A DNA stretch of 64,000 nucleotides from Sva-07 sp963829585 (GCA_963829585.1 CAWHJD010000028.1:124001-188000); one strand, 5' to 3'. Counted from the stretch's first letter, positions 10,289 through 19,569 are shown. Notes: generated by a model from the letters alone, not told the origin. Numbers and translations: made by a program.

Positions 10289-11193
10289 GGCGCCACCCGC
10301 TCACGCACTCCCTCGAACAGGTCACGCTCGCCGTCGTCGGCGGGGATCGACCCCACGAGCGAACGTGCGAGGATCCAGTCCTCCCACGGGTACGCGTCGG
10401 TCATCAGGTCGTCGTCGACCCCGAACCACCACGGCGCGTTCGGGTCGACCTGTGTGGCATGAGCACGCAGCGCGCCTGTTCGGGCGTGCATGTATCCGGT
10501 GATGTCGATCCGGGTCGTGATGCGGTGGTCCTGTCCCGGGCGATCGAGCCACGCCTGCTCGAACGGCGACTCGCCCGTCACGCGCAGGATCGTCTCGTGG
10601 ATCGCCGTCATGCGGGCCTTCGACCACACCGAGTAGTAGAGCTTCGACGGGGCAAAGGGCTCACCCAGGTCGGGGTACCAGTCCGGATCTCCGGCACGCT
10701 CGAATGCCAGCACCGAGATGTCGTGGACCCGGAGATGGTCGGGATGCGGATAGCCGGCCTGGTCGTCGCCGTAGGTGATGATCACCTGGGCGCGCTCGCG
10801 GCGGATGATCGCCACCAGCCGGCCCGTCGCCTCGTCGATGTCGGCCTGATGGAAGCAATCCGGATGCTGGTTCGGCTCGGTGTCGGCCATTCCCGAGTCG
10901 CGGTAGCCGAGCATCTCGACGACGTCGAAGCCGATGATCTCCGCCGACGCCGCCAATTCGCCTGCTCGCATGGACGCCACGAGCCGTCGCTCCTCCTCGG
11001 GATCCAGGCCGTGGAACGGCTGGCCCGGTTCGCGCAGCGACGGATTCTGCAGGTCGCCCTCCTCACCGCCGGTGCAGCAGACCAGCACCGTGTGGACGCC
11101 GTGCGCGTGATACTTCGCAAACGTCGGCGCACCTTTCGATGCCTCGTCGTCGGGGTGGGCGTGAACGGTCAACAACGTCAGGCGCTCGGTCAC
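10285..11193 (-). CDS. mca: Mycothiol S-conjugate amidase (PIG-L family)
   Basis: A 302-residue zinc amidase of the PIG-L/LmbE family. The motif HAHPDDEASKG and the following CTGGEEGDLQNP match Mca rather than MshB; Mca cleaves the amide bond of mycothiol S-conjugates, releasing mercapturic acids for export. The second metal-site segment YPHPDHLRVHD is intact. The start is the GTG at 11193, placing the zinc motif near residue 10 as usual; longer readings run into the divergent PEBP gene. It is coupled to a 78-residue gene by an ATGA overlap. It implies that the host makes mycothiol, consistent with the mycoredoxin and TIGR03086 genes in this window. Confidence 0.85.
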   Translation of the reverse strand: MTERLTLLTVHAHPDDEASKGAPTFAKYHAHGVHTVLVCCTGGEEGDLQNPSLREPGQPFHGLDPEEERRLVASMRAGELAASAEIIGFDVVEMLGYRDSGMADTEPNQHPDCFHQADIDEATGRLVAIIRRERAQVIITYGDDQAGYPHPDHLRVHDISVLAFERAGDPDWYPDLGEPFAPSKLYYSVWSKARMTAIHETILRVTGESPFEQAWLDRPGQDHRITTRIDITGYMHARTGALRAHATQVDPNAPWWFGVDDDLMTDAYPWEDWILARSLVGSIPADDGERDLFEGVRERVAP

Positions 11194-11262
11194 CCGATCG
11201 AGGTTACCGGCCGGCGGCACGACGTTGCCCGACCACGGTGGCGAGCGCCTACGCTCCGGCTC

Positions 11263-11970
11263 GTGAGACGGCGCGGGGCGAAACGATCGACGGTGATCGC
11301 GGCGGCGGTTGCGTGTGCACTGCTGATCGCGGGATGCGACACGGGCGACGGAAGGCAGCTGCGACCCTACGACCCTGCCGACTACCCGGAGCCCGCCCCC
11401 ACGACCGACGTGGCAGCAAGCTCGTTCCCCGCGGAGTTCGAGGACCTCGGCGACGGCTCGAGCCTCGACCGCGCCGGCTCGAGCCTCGGCCAGGAACCGG
11501 CCGACGAGGCCACCGCGGAGTCGTTCACGATGACGGCGCCCTGGTCGAGCGGGGGCACCATCGACGCCCGGTACACCTGTGACGGCCTCGACGTTGCACC
11601 ACCGTTGAGCTGGGGCGGCGTGCCCGACGGCACCGTCGAGATCGCGATCGCCATGGTCGACGACTCGGCCGTCAGCGAGGGCCAGCCGTTCGTCCACTGG
11701 GTCATTGCCGGACTCGACCCGAACGAGATCGCACTCGTGGAGGGCGACGTCCCAGACGGGGCCACCCAGGCGCTCAACTTCTTCGGCGATGTCGCGTACG
11801 GCGGTCCGTGCCCACCTCCCGGCGACGATGCCCACGTGTACCGATTCACCGCATACGCGCTCAATACTGCGCTCGGACTTGCCGATGGAACACTGGCAAC
11901 GGAGTTCCTGCAGGCCATCGCTCAGTCCACGATCAGGTCGACCGACCTGAACGGGACGTACCAGCGCTGA
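11263..11970 (+). CDS. YbhB/YbcL-type PEBP-fold lipoprotein
   Basis: A 235-residue protein with an Arg-rich N terminus and a signal helix ending at the lipobox LLIAGC (Cys about residue 25), followed by a low-complexity linker. The C-terminal domain is of the phosphatidylethanolamine-binding/YbhB type: YTCDGLDVAPPLSW, then FVHWVIAGLDP, then GPCPPPGDDAHVYRFTAYAL. In bacteria these proteins have no settled function; ligand or phosphate binding is suspected. The start is a GTG 69 bases from the divergent mca start. Confidence 0.82.
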   Translation: MRRRGAKRSTVIAAAVACALLIAGCDTGDGRQLRPYDPADYPEPAPTTDVAASSFPAEFEDLGDGSSLDRAGSSLGQEPADEATAESFTMTAPWSSGGTIDARYTCDGLDVAPPLSWGGVPDGTVEIAIAMVDDSAVSEGQPFVHWVIAGLDPNEIALVEGDVPDGATQALNFFGDVAYGGPCPPPGDDAHVYRFTAYALNTALGLADGTLATEFLQAIAQSTIRSTDLNGTYQR

Positions 11971-12012
11971 CCGGCGCAGCTCAGATCGACATTGAACGGA
12001 AGCGAGCAAGTT

Positions 12013-13761
12013 GTGCCTGATGGCGACAGCGACAACCAGACGGTCACCCCCGAGGCGGTTGACCTCGCCGCGTCACTCCCACTCGCCATTCGTGAACTCC
12101 TCGATGCCGATCGCACTGCTGCCATCGTGCTCGCTCTCGACGGCACGGTGCTGTCGGCGAACGAGACCGCCCTGGAGCTCTTCGGTGCCAAGTCCGTCGC
12201 CGCGATGACCGCCGGTTCGGCGAGTCGCGCCGTACTTCGATCGATGCTCGACCACGCGCCCCGCCATCTCGTCAACGGCACCGCCGACGGCATCTGGCAG
12301 GGCGACATCGACCACATCGACGCCACGGGCGAGCACCGGATCTTCCGGGCGACGCTGGCCACGAGGCACGACTCTGCGCACGTCGGTGGCGGTTTCATCG
12401 GCATCGCGGCGCACGACGTCACGATCTCGCGGAGTACCGCCGCGAACCTGCGTCACCGCGCGACGCACGACTCGCTGACGGGGCTCGCCAACCGGCGCCA
12501 GATCCTGACGACACTGGCACACGCACTGGCCGACCAACGCGGGCGACCCGGCCACGTCGCCGCGATCTTCGTCGACTTCGACCGGCTCAAGCACGTCAAC
12601 GACGCCCTCGGCCATCAAGTCGGCGACCGTCTGCTCATCTCCGCTGCACAGCGCCTGTCCGACTCGATCCGCCCACAGGACAGCGTGGCGCGCATCGGCG
12701 GCGACGAATTCCTCGTCGTCTGCACGAACCTGGCCGGCACGCACGAGGCACTCGCTCTCGCCGACCGCGCCCGCCGGGCACTGACAGGGAACCTCCGGCT
12801 CCGACAACTCGACGTGCCGTTGTCGGTGAGCATCGGCGTCGCCCTGTCCGACGAGGAGCTGTTGAAGGACAACGACGCCGCGGCGGCAGCGACACTGATC
12901 AGCAACGCCGACACCGCCATGTACGAGGCGAAGAGCGCCGGGCGCGGGCGCAGTGTGCTCTTCACCGCTGAAATGCACTCCACCGCACGCGAGCGGGCGG
13001 AACTGGCCTCCGAGTTGGCGCGAGCGATCACCGACCGACGTCTCACCATCGAATACCAACCGATGTTCTCGACCGTCACACACAAGGCGGTGGGTGCCGA
13101 GGCCCTGGTTCGTTGGCAGCATCCAGAGCGAGGGTGGATCGATCCGAGCGCGTTCATCTCGATCGCGGAGGAGGCCGGGTCCATTGCGCAGCTCGGCGAG
13201 TTCGTCCTCGACCAGGCTCTTCTCGAGACGAGACTCTGGACCGAGCGGGGTGTCGTCGGCGACGACTTCGCCGTCCACGTCAACGTGTCGAGGGTCCAGC
13301 TGGCGAGCAGTGCCTTCGTCAACTTCGTCATGGGCACGCTGCGAAGCCACGGAGTGCGCCCCGAACAGCTGGTGCTCGAAGCACGCGAAACCGCACTGCT
13401 CGGACGCAGCGTCGACGTCGACCGATCCGTACAGGCGCTTCGGCGACTCGGCGTGCGCACCGCGATCGACAACTTCGGTACCGGCGCCAACACGCTCTCG
13501 GTGCTCACCGACATCGGTGCCGACATCTTGAAGCTCGACGGGATCTTCGGCCTCGGCAACGGATCGTCCGACACCGACACGCGCCTTGTTCGCGCAGTGG
13601 TACTGCTCGCCCACGCGCTGGGGATGCGTGTCGTTGCCCAGCGTGTCAACGACGTCGAACAACTCCGCCACCTCCGAGCAGCGGGCTGCGACGCCGTCCA
13701 GGGCAATCTCCTGGCTCCGGTCGCCAGCGCGAGCGACCTGGTCACGACAACTCCGTTCTGA
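12013..13761 (+). CDS. PAS-GGDEF-EAL protein: probable diguanylate cyclase with degenerate EAL domain
   Basis: A 582-residue cytoplasmic signalling protein. The GTG at 12013 is chosen because GGAAGCGAG lies just upstream. A PAS-like sensor (about residues 20-140) precedes a GGDEF domain with the active motif RIGGDEF, which should make cyclic di-GMP from two GTP. The EAL domain keeps EALVRW, VNVS, the Glu of EARET, LKLD and QGNL. However, the metal-binding Asp pair reads IDNFGTG instead of DDFGTG, and the catalytic AEGVE motif reads AQRVN. Loss of the second Asp and of that Glu should abolish phosphodiesterase activity, so the domain may serve as a c-di-GMP sensor or regulatory partner. No membrane helix is visible. 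Confidence 0.88.
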   Translation: MPDGDSDNQTVTPEAVDLAASLPLAIRELLDADRTAAIVLALDGTVLSANETALELFGAKSVAAMTAGSASRAVLRSMLDHAPRHLVNGTADGIWQGDIDHIDATGEHRIFRATLATRHDSAHVGGGFIGIAAHDVTISRSTAANLRHRATHDSLTGLANRRQILTTLAHALADQRGRPGHVAAIFVDFDRLKHVNDALGHQVGDRLLISAAQRLSDSIRPQDSVARIGGDEFLVVCTNLAGTHEALALADRARRALTGNLRLRQLDVPLSVSIGVALSDEELLKDNDAAAAATLISNADTAMYEAKSAGRGRSVLFTAEMHSTARERAELASELARAITDRRLTIEYQPMFSTVTHKAVGAEALVRWQHPERGWIDPSAFISIAEEAGSIAQLGEFVLDQALLETRLWTERGVVGDDFAVHVNVSRVQLASSAFVNFVMGTLRSHGVRPEQLVLEARETALLGRSVDVDRSVQALRRLGVRTAIDNFGTGANTLSVLTDIGADILKLDGIFGLGNGSSDTDTRLVRAVVLLAHALGMRVVAQRVNDVEQLRHLRAAGCDAVQGNLLAPVASASDLVTTTPF

Positions 13762-13807
13762 CCGCTCCGCCTGCCCCATCGGCACGCTGGTCGATACCCT
13801 GATCGAC

Positions 13808-14803
13808 GTGCCGTTGCCGCCGCCGCCCCCGCCAGGCTCGTCCGGCGCCTCAGGGCCCCCGTCGTACGGTCCCGGTTCCACCATGGGTGCCGCCGGACCT
13901 CGCGGGTCGCTGCCCGTTCCCCCGCCGGCTCCGGTGACCACGTGCTACCGGCATCCCGATCGCCCCGCCGGGCGGCGATGCACCCGGTGCGGCAACCCGG
14001 CCTGCGAATCGTGCCTCGTCCAGGCCACGGTCGGAAGTCACTGTCTCAGCTGCGCCAAGGCCGGTCGACCCGATGTGAAGACCCGCGCTCGGTTCTGGTC
14101 GGCCCGCCAGCCGTTGCTGGTGACGATGACGCTGATCGGCATCAACGTGGCGATCTTCGTCGGCGTGCTGCTGTTCACCCGCGACTCCGGTGCGATGACG
14201 GGCAGCGTCACCGATGCCCACCTGCGGTTGGGTCTCAGCCGCGACGTGCTGGCCCAGCAGATCGCCTGGCAGAGCGCCGAGGGCGTCTTCATCACCGAAC
14301 CGTACGGGTGGTACCGCCTCGTCACGTCCGGGTTCATGCACTTCGGGATCCTGCATCTCGCGTTCAACATGTACTTCCTCTACGTGCTCGGCCGGATGCT
14401 CGAGCCGGCGTTGGGCCGCATCCAGTACCTGCTGCTCTACATGGCGGCACTCCTCGGCGGCTCGCTCGGCGTCATCGTCATCGGCGGCGTCGGCATCACC
14501 GCCGGCGCATCGGGCGCGGTGTTCGGACTGTTGGCGGCGGCCACGATCGGGCTGTGGAGGCGCGGGGTCAACCCGTTCACGACGGGCATCGGCGCCACCC
14601 TGATCCTCAACCTGTTCATCACCTTCGCCATCCCCGGCATCTCCATCGGAGGTCACATCGGCGGCATGATCGCCGGTTCGATCTGCGGCCTCGTGATGCT
14701 CGCGCCGCCCCACAAGAGCTTCCCGAAGTGGGCGTCGTACGCCACCCCGATCGCCGTCGGGGCGTTCAGCGTGATCGCCTCCGTCATGATCGTGACGTCC
14801 TGA
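13808..14803 (+). CDS. Rhomboid family intramembrane serine protease with N-terminal zinc finger
   Basis: A 331-residue protein. After a Pro/Gly-rich start comes a Cys/His-rich zinc-binding module (CYRHPDRPAGRRC...CGNPACESC...HCLSC, about residues 40-80). A six-helix rhomboid domain follows, with HLAFNMY, the catalytic serine in GASGAVFG and the catalytic histidine in GGHIGGMIAG. It should cleave transmembrane substrates inside the membrane; the zinc module is cytoplasmic and may bind a partner. The start is a GTG at 13808, 46 bases after the GGDEF-EAL gene, so the two may be co-transcribed. Confidence 0.88.
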   Translation: MPLPPPPPPGSSGASGPPSYGPGSTMGAAGPRGSLPVPPPAPVTTCYRHPDRPAGRRCTRCGNPACESCLVQATVGSHCLSCAKAGRPDVKTRARFWSARQPLLVTMTLIGINVAIFVGVLLFTRDSGAMTGSVTDAHLRLGLSRDVLAQQIAWQSAEGVFITEPYGWYRLVTSGFMHFGILHLAFNMYFLYVLGRMLEPALGRIQYLLLYMAALLGGSLGVIVIGGVGITAGASGAVFGLLAAATIGLWRRGVNPFTTGIGATLILNLFITFAIPGISIGGHIGGMIAGSICGLVMLAPPHKSFPKWASYATPIAVGAFSVIASVMIVTS

Positions 14804-14823
14804 TCGTGGCATGGTGATCGCCC

Positions 14824-16530
14824 GTGACCTTGCGTGATCGTCACCTCCAACGCCTTCGCAACGAGCACTTCGACACACTCGTCATCGGTGGCGGCATCAA
14901 CGGCGCCGTTGCCGCGGCGTCGCTCGCAGGCCGGGGCGCATCCGTCGCCCTGATCGACCGCGGTGACTTCGCCAGCTTCACCAGCCAGGCGTCGTCGAAC
15001 CTGGTCTGGGGTGGCTTCAAGTACCTCGAGAACTACGAGCTGTGGCTCGTGTTCAAGTTGTGTCGGTCGCGGAATCGACTGATGAAGGCGTACCCGGCCA
15101 ACATCCGCCAGATCGGGTTCTATGCGTCACTCGACGAAACGGCGCCGTACAAGCCGTGGTTCGCGGGGCTCGGAGCACTCGGCTATTGGATCATCGGCCA
15201 GTTCGGCACCAAGCCGCCCCGGCTGTTGTCGACCGACAGGATCGAGCGCGAGGAGCCCGCCGTCGACACGTCGAACGTTGCCGGTGGCATCGAATACTTC
15301 GATGGCGTCCTCGTCGACAACGATGCCCGCTTCGTCTTCTCGTTCGTCCGTGCCGCGATCGAGGCAGGTGCCGCCGCCGCCAACTACGTCGAACTCGTCT
15401 CGGCGAAGCGCATCGACGGACGCTGGGTCGCGACGGTCCGCGACGTCGATCGCGGCGACGAGTTCACGGTCACGGCCACGACGATCGTCAACGCCGCCGG
15501 CCCGTTCGTCGACGAACTCAACCAGGAGTGGGGGGTGCGCAGCGACCACCGCATCGTCTACTCGAAGGGCATCCACCTCGTCGTTCGCCGGTTGACGACG
15601 CACGACCACCATCGTGTGTTGGCGTTCTTCGACGACACCCAGCGGCTCTTCTACGTCATCCCGATGGGCCGCCGCTCCGTGATCGGCACGACCGACACCC
15701 GCGTCGACACGCCGTTCACCGAGGTGACCGACGACGATGTCGAGTTCCTCCTCGGCCAGATCAATGCGCGGCTCGACCTCGATGCCCCGCTCACACGCGC
15801 CGACATCATCGCCGAGCGCGTCGGTGTCCGCCCGCTGGTGGTGCCGACCACGCAACGTCGGCGATCGTGGTTCCGGCGCGGGGACGGCACCACCGACCCG
15901 TCCACGGTCGACTGGACGAAGCTCAGTCGCAAGCACGCTGTCGAGACCGATCGCGAACGCAGCATCGTCACGATCTTCGGAGGCAAGCTCACCGATTGCC
16001 TCAACGTCGGCGAGGAGGTTGCCGACGAGGTCGAGGCACTCGGCGTGCCCCTCGAGGCCGACCTGCGCAACTGGTACGGCGAACCGGCCGGAGCGACACG
16101 CGACGAGTTCTACCGACAGGCGCGGCTCATGCGGCTGGACGAGTTCCGCTCCAAGGCCGACACCGAACCGCTCACCGACCGACTCTGGAGACGGTATGGG
16201 CGCCGCGCGTTCGGCATGCTCGAGGCCATCCGCGAAGACCCGACGATGGCGCACGACGTGATGGGTTCGGCCGACTACCTGCGCGTCGAGTTGTACTCCG
16301 CCGCCCGGTCGGAGATGGTGACGCGACTCGAAGATTTCATGCGGCGACGCTCGAAGATCGAACTCGTCGTTCACGACGACGACATCCGCAACTCGCCCGG
16401 ACTGTTCGACGTGGCCGAGATCCTGTTCGGCGACGATGCCGAACAACGGTTGGCCGAGTACTTCGGTGGCGTCGATGCCATCCCGCCCGCCGTCGCCCAG
16501 CGACGGTCCCACCCGGACATCGGATCGTGA
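14824..16530 (+). CDS. glpD: Glycerol-3-phosphate dehydrogenase (FAD-dependent)
   Basis: A 568-residue flavoprotein oxidising glycerol 3-phosphate to dihydroxyacetone phosphate and passing electrons to quinone. It has an N-terminal FAD-binding Rossmann motif VIGGGINGA, the SSNLVWGGFKYLE segment of the GlpD family, VNAAGPFVD in the middle, and a C-terminal helical domain. The start is GTG at 14824, 20 bases after the rhomboid gene. Its stop overlaps the start of the MtfA-like gene (GTGA), which implies coupled translation. No glycerol kinase or facilitator is adjacent. Confidence 0.9.
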   Translation: MTLRDRHLQRLRNEHFDTLVIGGGINGAVAAASLAGRGASVALIDRGDFASFTSQASSNLVWGGFKYLENYELWLVFKLCRSRNRLMKAYPANIRQIGFYASLDETAPYKPWFAGLGALGYWIIGQFGTKPPRLLSTDRIEREEPAVDTSNVAGGIEYFDGVLVDNDARFVFSFVRAAIEAGAAAANYVELVSAKRIDGRWVATVRDVDRGDEFTVTATTIVNAAGPFVDELNQEWGVRSDHRIVYSKGIHLVVRRLTTHDHHRVLAFFDDTQRLFYVIPMGRRSVIGTTDTRVDTPFTEVTDDDVEFLLGQINARLDLDAPLTRADIIAERVGVRPLVVPTTQRRRSWFRRGDGTTDPSTVDWTKLSRKHAVETDRERSIVTIFGGKLTDCLNVGEEVADEVEALGVPLEADLRNWYGEPAGATRDEFYRQARLMRLDEFRSKADTEPLTDRLWRRYGRRAFGMLEAIREDPTMAHDVMGSADYLRVELYSAARSEMVTRLEDFMRRRSKIELVVHDDDIRNSPGLFDVAEILFGDDAEQRLAEYFGGVDAIPPAVAQRRSHPDIGS

Positions 16531-18179
16531 TCGCATCGATCCGCAACTGGTTGTCGGGCGAACGCACCCCACTCGAGTTCGACGAGACCTGGCGGCTCCT
16601 CCTGGAGCAGCGGTTCGAGCACTGGAAACTGCTGACACCTGACGAACTCGACCGCATGCAGGTCCTGGTGACCGACTTCTTCCACAGCACGCGGTGGGAG
16701 GCGGCCAACGGTTTCACCCTGACCGACGACATCAAGGTGCTCATCGCCGCACAGGCGTCGATGCTCCTGCTCGGACTCGAGATCGACGGGTACGAGCAAC
16801 TCACGTCGGTCATCGTCCATCCGTCGACGGTTCGTCTGCACGGTGTGTACCCGGCGGGCGGTGGCGTGGTCGCGTCCGGAACACAGCATCTGCTCGGCCA
16901 GGCGCACTACCGAGGCCCCGTCGTGCTCTCCTGGAATGCAGCCCGGCGGGGCGCTCGCTTCCCCGATGCCGGCCAGAACGTCGTCTATCACGAGTTCGCT
17001 CACCAGCTCGACATGCTCGACGGCATCACCGACGGCACGCCGCCTCTGCGCGACGAGGCTGCGCGACAGCGCTGGATCGAGGTGTGCACGACCGCGTACG
17101 ACTCGGTTCGAGCCGAGGGCTCGCCCGTACTCCGGCCGTATGCGGGGACGAACCCGGCGGAGTTCTTCGCCGTCGCCACCGAGGTGTTCTTCAACCGGCC
17201 CGTCGAGCTGTGCCAGTACGAACCGGCGCTGTACGCCGAACTGTGCGGCTTCTACCACCAGGATCCGGCGGCGCGTCGGGCCATGTCGTCCGTCGCCGCC
17301 CCGACGCACCGACCGACGCACCGACCGACACGACGAGCTGATCCTCGAGCAGTGCCCATCTTCCTGGGCGCGTTGGCGTCGATCCTGATCGGATGTTCCG
17401 ACTTCCTCGGCCGCTACGGCACCCGCCGCTCGAACGCCGTCACTGCAACGAGCGGGGCGATGCTCGGTGGTTCCGTCGTCGCACTGGCCGCCCTGGTCAT
17501 CGTCCCGAGCGTGTTCACGGCCCGGGACGCGGCACTCGGCGCGGCGTCCGGCCTGATCGTCGGGCTCGCTCTGGCACTGCTGTACGAGGCGATGTCGGTG
17601 TCGTCGGCGGCTGTCGCCGGACCACTGGTCGCGCTCGGCGCAGCGCTCATTCCGCTGGGGTGGGACATCGCCAAAGGCAACACGCCGTCCGGACTCGTGG
17701 GGATGGGCGTGGTCATCGCGATCGCCAGCCTGCTGCTCGTGATGTACTCGCCGGCGTTGAAGGGCACGCTGCGACGCGGCATCGGATTGTCGCTCGTCGC
17801 CGCGGTGCTGTTCGGTGTCTCCTTCACCATGGTGGGCGAAGCCGGCGAGGACAGCGGGGCCTGGGCGCCGGCCGCGCAGCGAACCGTCGCCTTCGCCGTG
17901 ATGCTGCTGCTCGCCACCGTGCGCAAGGTGCCACGGCTGCCGAGCCGCTCGCTGATCGGTCCGATGCTGGTGTCGGGAACATGTGGGTCACTCGCCATCG
18001 TCGCCTTCGCGCTCGGCACCCAGCAGGGTTCGCTCGCCGCGGTGGCCGTGTCGGCCTCGATGTTCCCGGCGGTGTCGGCCACCTTGGCGGCGGCGTTCGA
18101 CGAGGACACGCTGCGCTGGTGGCAGATGGTCGGAATACTCGGTGTGATCACCGGTATCGCGTTCATGGCGCTCGGCTGA
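16527..18179 (+). CDS. MtfA-like M90 zinc peptidase fused in frame to an EamA-type transporter
   Basis: One open frame of 550 residues joins two domains. Residues 1 to about 255 match MtfA/DgsA anti-repressor peptidases, with the zinc motif YHEFAHQLD and the downstream NPAEFFAVATEVFF. After a Thr/Pro/Arg linker (APTHRPTHRPT) the remainder, about residues 276-550, is a ten-helix EamA/DMT metabolite transporter. An in-frame GTG at 17352 could start the transporter separately. In another frame the linker region would end the peptidase at a TGA at 17339-17341, so a single-base error in the 12-base tandem repeat at 17301-17330 could have created the fusion artificially. The gene overlaps glpD by four bases. 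Confidence 0.7.
   Translation: MIASIRNWLSGERTPLEFDETWRLLLEQRFEHWKLLTPDELDRMQVLVTDFFHSTRWEAANGFTLTDDIKVLIAAQASMLLLGLEIDGYEQLTSVIVHPSTVRLHGVYPAGGGVVASGTQHLLGQAHYRGPVVLSWNAARRGARFPDAGQNVVYHEFAHQLDMLDGITDGTPPLRDEAARQRWIEVCTTAYDSVRAEGSPVLRPYAGTNPAEFFAVATEVFFNRPVELCQYEPALYAELCGFYHQDPAARRAMSSVAAPTHRPTHRPTRRADPRAVPIFLGALASILIGCSDFLGRYGTRRSNAVTATSGAMLGGSVVALAALVIVPSVFTARDAALGAASGLIVGLALALLYEAMSVSSAAVAGPLVALGAALIPLGWDIAKGNTPSGLVGMGVVIAIASLLLVMYSPALKGTLRRGIGLSLVAAVLFGVSFTMVGEAGEDSGAWAPAAQRTVAFAVMLLLATVRKVPRLPSRSLIGPMLVSGTCGSLAIVAFALGTQQGSLAAVAVSASMFPAVSATLAAAFDEDTLRWWQMVGILGVITGIAFMALG
17301..17330. repeat. 12-bp tandem repeat in the MtfA-EamA linker
   Basis: The unit CCGACGCACCGA occurs twice with a further partial copy, encoding THRP repeats between the peptidase and transporter domains. 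It is a plausible site for slippage or miscounting of bases. Confidence 0.6.
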
Positions 18180-18250
18180 GTCTGCCCTTCAGGATGGTCG
18201 TGACCTGGGGTGATGTGATCCCGGCAACTGTGTCACAGCCCCTCGTCAAG

Positions 18251-18493
18251 ATGGTGCCCATGATCACCAACGCTTCCTCACCCCGCCGGGCGAACGCCGA
18301 GTCGAGCGCCGAGCAGCTCTCCCTCCTTCCGAACGATGCGGTCACCGCCCGGTTCCGCCTCAGCCGCGACACCCGTGAGCGCGGCCTGCGTCATGTCGCC
18401 GAGATTCGCCGGATGCTCGCCGAACGGGCCCACTCCTCCACAGCGACCGGCAACGTGCAGACGCTCCGGCCCGATCACGAGCGGGCTGCCTGA
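18251..18493 (+). CDS. Small hypothetical protein
   Basis: An 80-residue basic protein beginning MVPMITNASS, or three codons later at an ATG at 18260. It has a short stretch FRLSRDTRERGLRHVAEIR that looks like an amphipathic helix and resembles short conserved proteins of actinobacteria, but I cannot name a family. No signal peptide. It follows the transporter by 71 bases and faces the convergent LLM gene. Codon use in the frame looks coding (strong G/C third-position bias). Confidence 0.5.
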   Translation: MVPMITNASSPRRANAESSAEQLSLLPNDAVTARFRLSRDTRERGLRHVAEIRRMLAERAHSSTATGNVQTLRPDHERAA

Positions 18494-18518
18494 GCATTCC
18501 GCGACCGGTTCGGATGTG

Positions 18519-19502
18519 TCAGCCCGCGCTCGGCGACAGGTCGGTGACGGCCTGCCAGTAGTCGAGGGCCGGGTCGAGCGGGAGGATCGCCAACGAACTG
18601 GTGGTGACGCCGTTGTCGAAGTACTGCTGGATCTGGGCGCGGCACTGCGCCGGTGACCCGTGCACCACGAGATCATCCACGACCTGATCGGGGATCGCCG
18701 CGAGCGCCGCCTTCCGATCACCGGCTGCCCAGGCGTCCCACATGCCCTGGAGCTGATCGCCCCGACCGAGCCACTGATGGAACGCCGCGTACACAGGAAC
18801 GTTCAGGTATGCGGCAATTGCGAACTTCGCGGCGCTGCGCACGATGTCGGCGTTCTCGCTCGGGCAGCAGAAGATGCGCGCCACGATCTCACGGTCCTCT
18901 CCCCCGGCTGCGTCACGAACGACGGGTACCACCGTCGACACATCGGTGGCCGACAGCCAGTTGATGATCGCACCATCGGCCTCCCGGCCGGCCAGCCGCA
19001 ACATGCCCTCGCGCAGCGCAGCGACCAGGATCGGCGGGGTCTGCTCGGGGCGGACACCGAGCTTGAATCCGTTCACCTCGAAGGTGTCGTAGGTGTGCTT
19101 GATCTTCTCGCCACCGAGCGCGTCCTTCAGGAACCGCACGATGTCGCGGACCTTCTTGTACGGCTCCTCGAACGGCACGCCGTTCCACCGCTCCACGATG
19201 ACGTTGCTGGACGAGCCGATCCCGATGGCGAATCGACCTGGTGCGGCATCGGCCATCGACGCCACGCTCTGGGCCATGCAGGCCGGGGCCCGCGTGTACG
19301 CGGGGACGATCGCCGTGCCCAGACGCAACCGTGGCTCCCACGCTGCCGCCAGGGCCAGTGGCGTGAATGCATCGGCCCCGTCGGATTCGGCCGACCAGAT
19401 GTCGGTGTAGCCCATGTCGGCCAGCGCACCCAGCTTCTCACGGTGGCTGTGGAGCGGGCCGGGGAGGGGAACGGTCATGCCAGGTCGTGTCGGAAGCGCC
19501 AT
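18519..19502 (-). CDS. LLM-class (F420-dependent type) oxidoreductase
   Basis: A 327-residue luciferase-like TIM-barrel protein. The N-terminal GALADMGYTDIWSAESDGADAF and the RFAIGIGSSSNVIVERWNG segment are typical of actinobacterial LLM oxidoreductases that use F420. The substrate cannot be deduced. The start is taken at ATG 19502; an ATG at 19478 (MTVPLPG) is also possible. A cofC gene at 45206 supports F420 synthesis in this organism. Confidence 0.82.
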   Translation of the reverse strand: MALPTRPGMTVPLPGPLHSHREKLGALADMGYTDIWSAESDGADAFTPLALAAAWEPRLRLGTAIVPAYTRAPACMAQSVASMADAAPGRFAIGIGSSSNVIVERWNGVPFEEPYKKVRDIVRFLKDALGGEKIKHTYDTFEVNGFKLGVRPEQTPPILVAALREGMLRLAGREADGAIINWLSATDVSTVVPVVRDAAGGEDREIVARIFCCPSENADIVRSAAKFAIAAYLNVPVYAAFHQWLGRGDQLQGMWDAWAAGDRKAALAAIPDQVVDDLVVHGSPAQCRAQIQQYFDNGVTTSSLAILPLDPALDYWQAVTDLSPSAG

Positions 19503-19569
19503 GCGCCGACACTACGCAGGTCGGGTTGCGACTTCGGAACCCGTGGGTTCGCCCGCACGCCCCGGTGCA

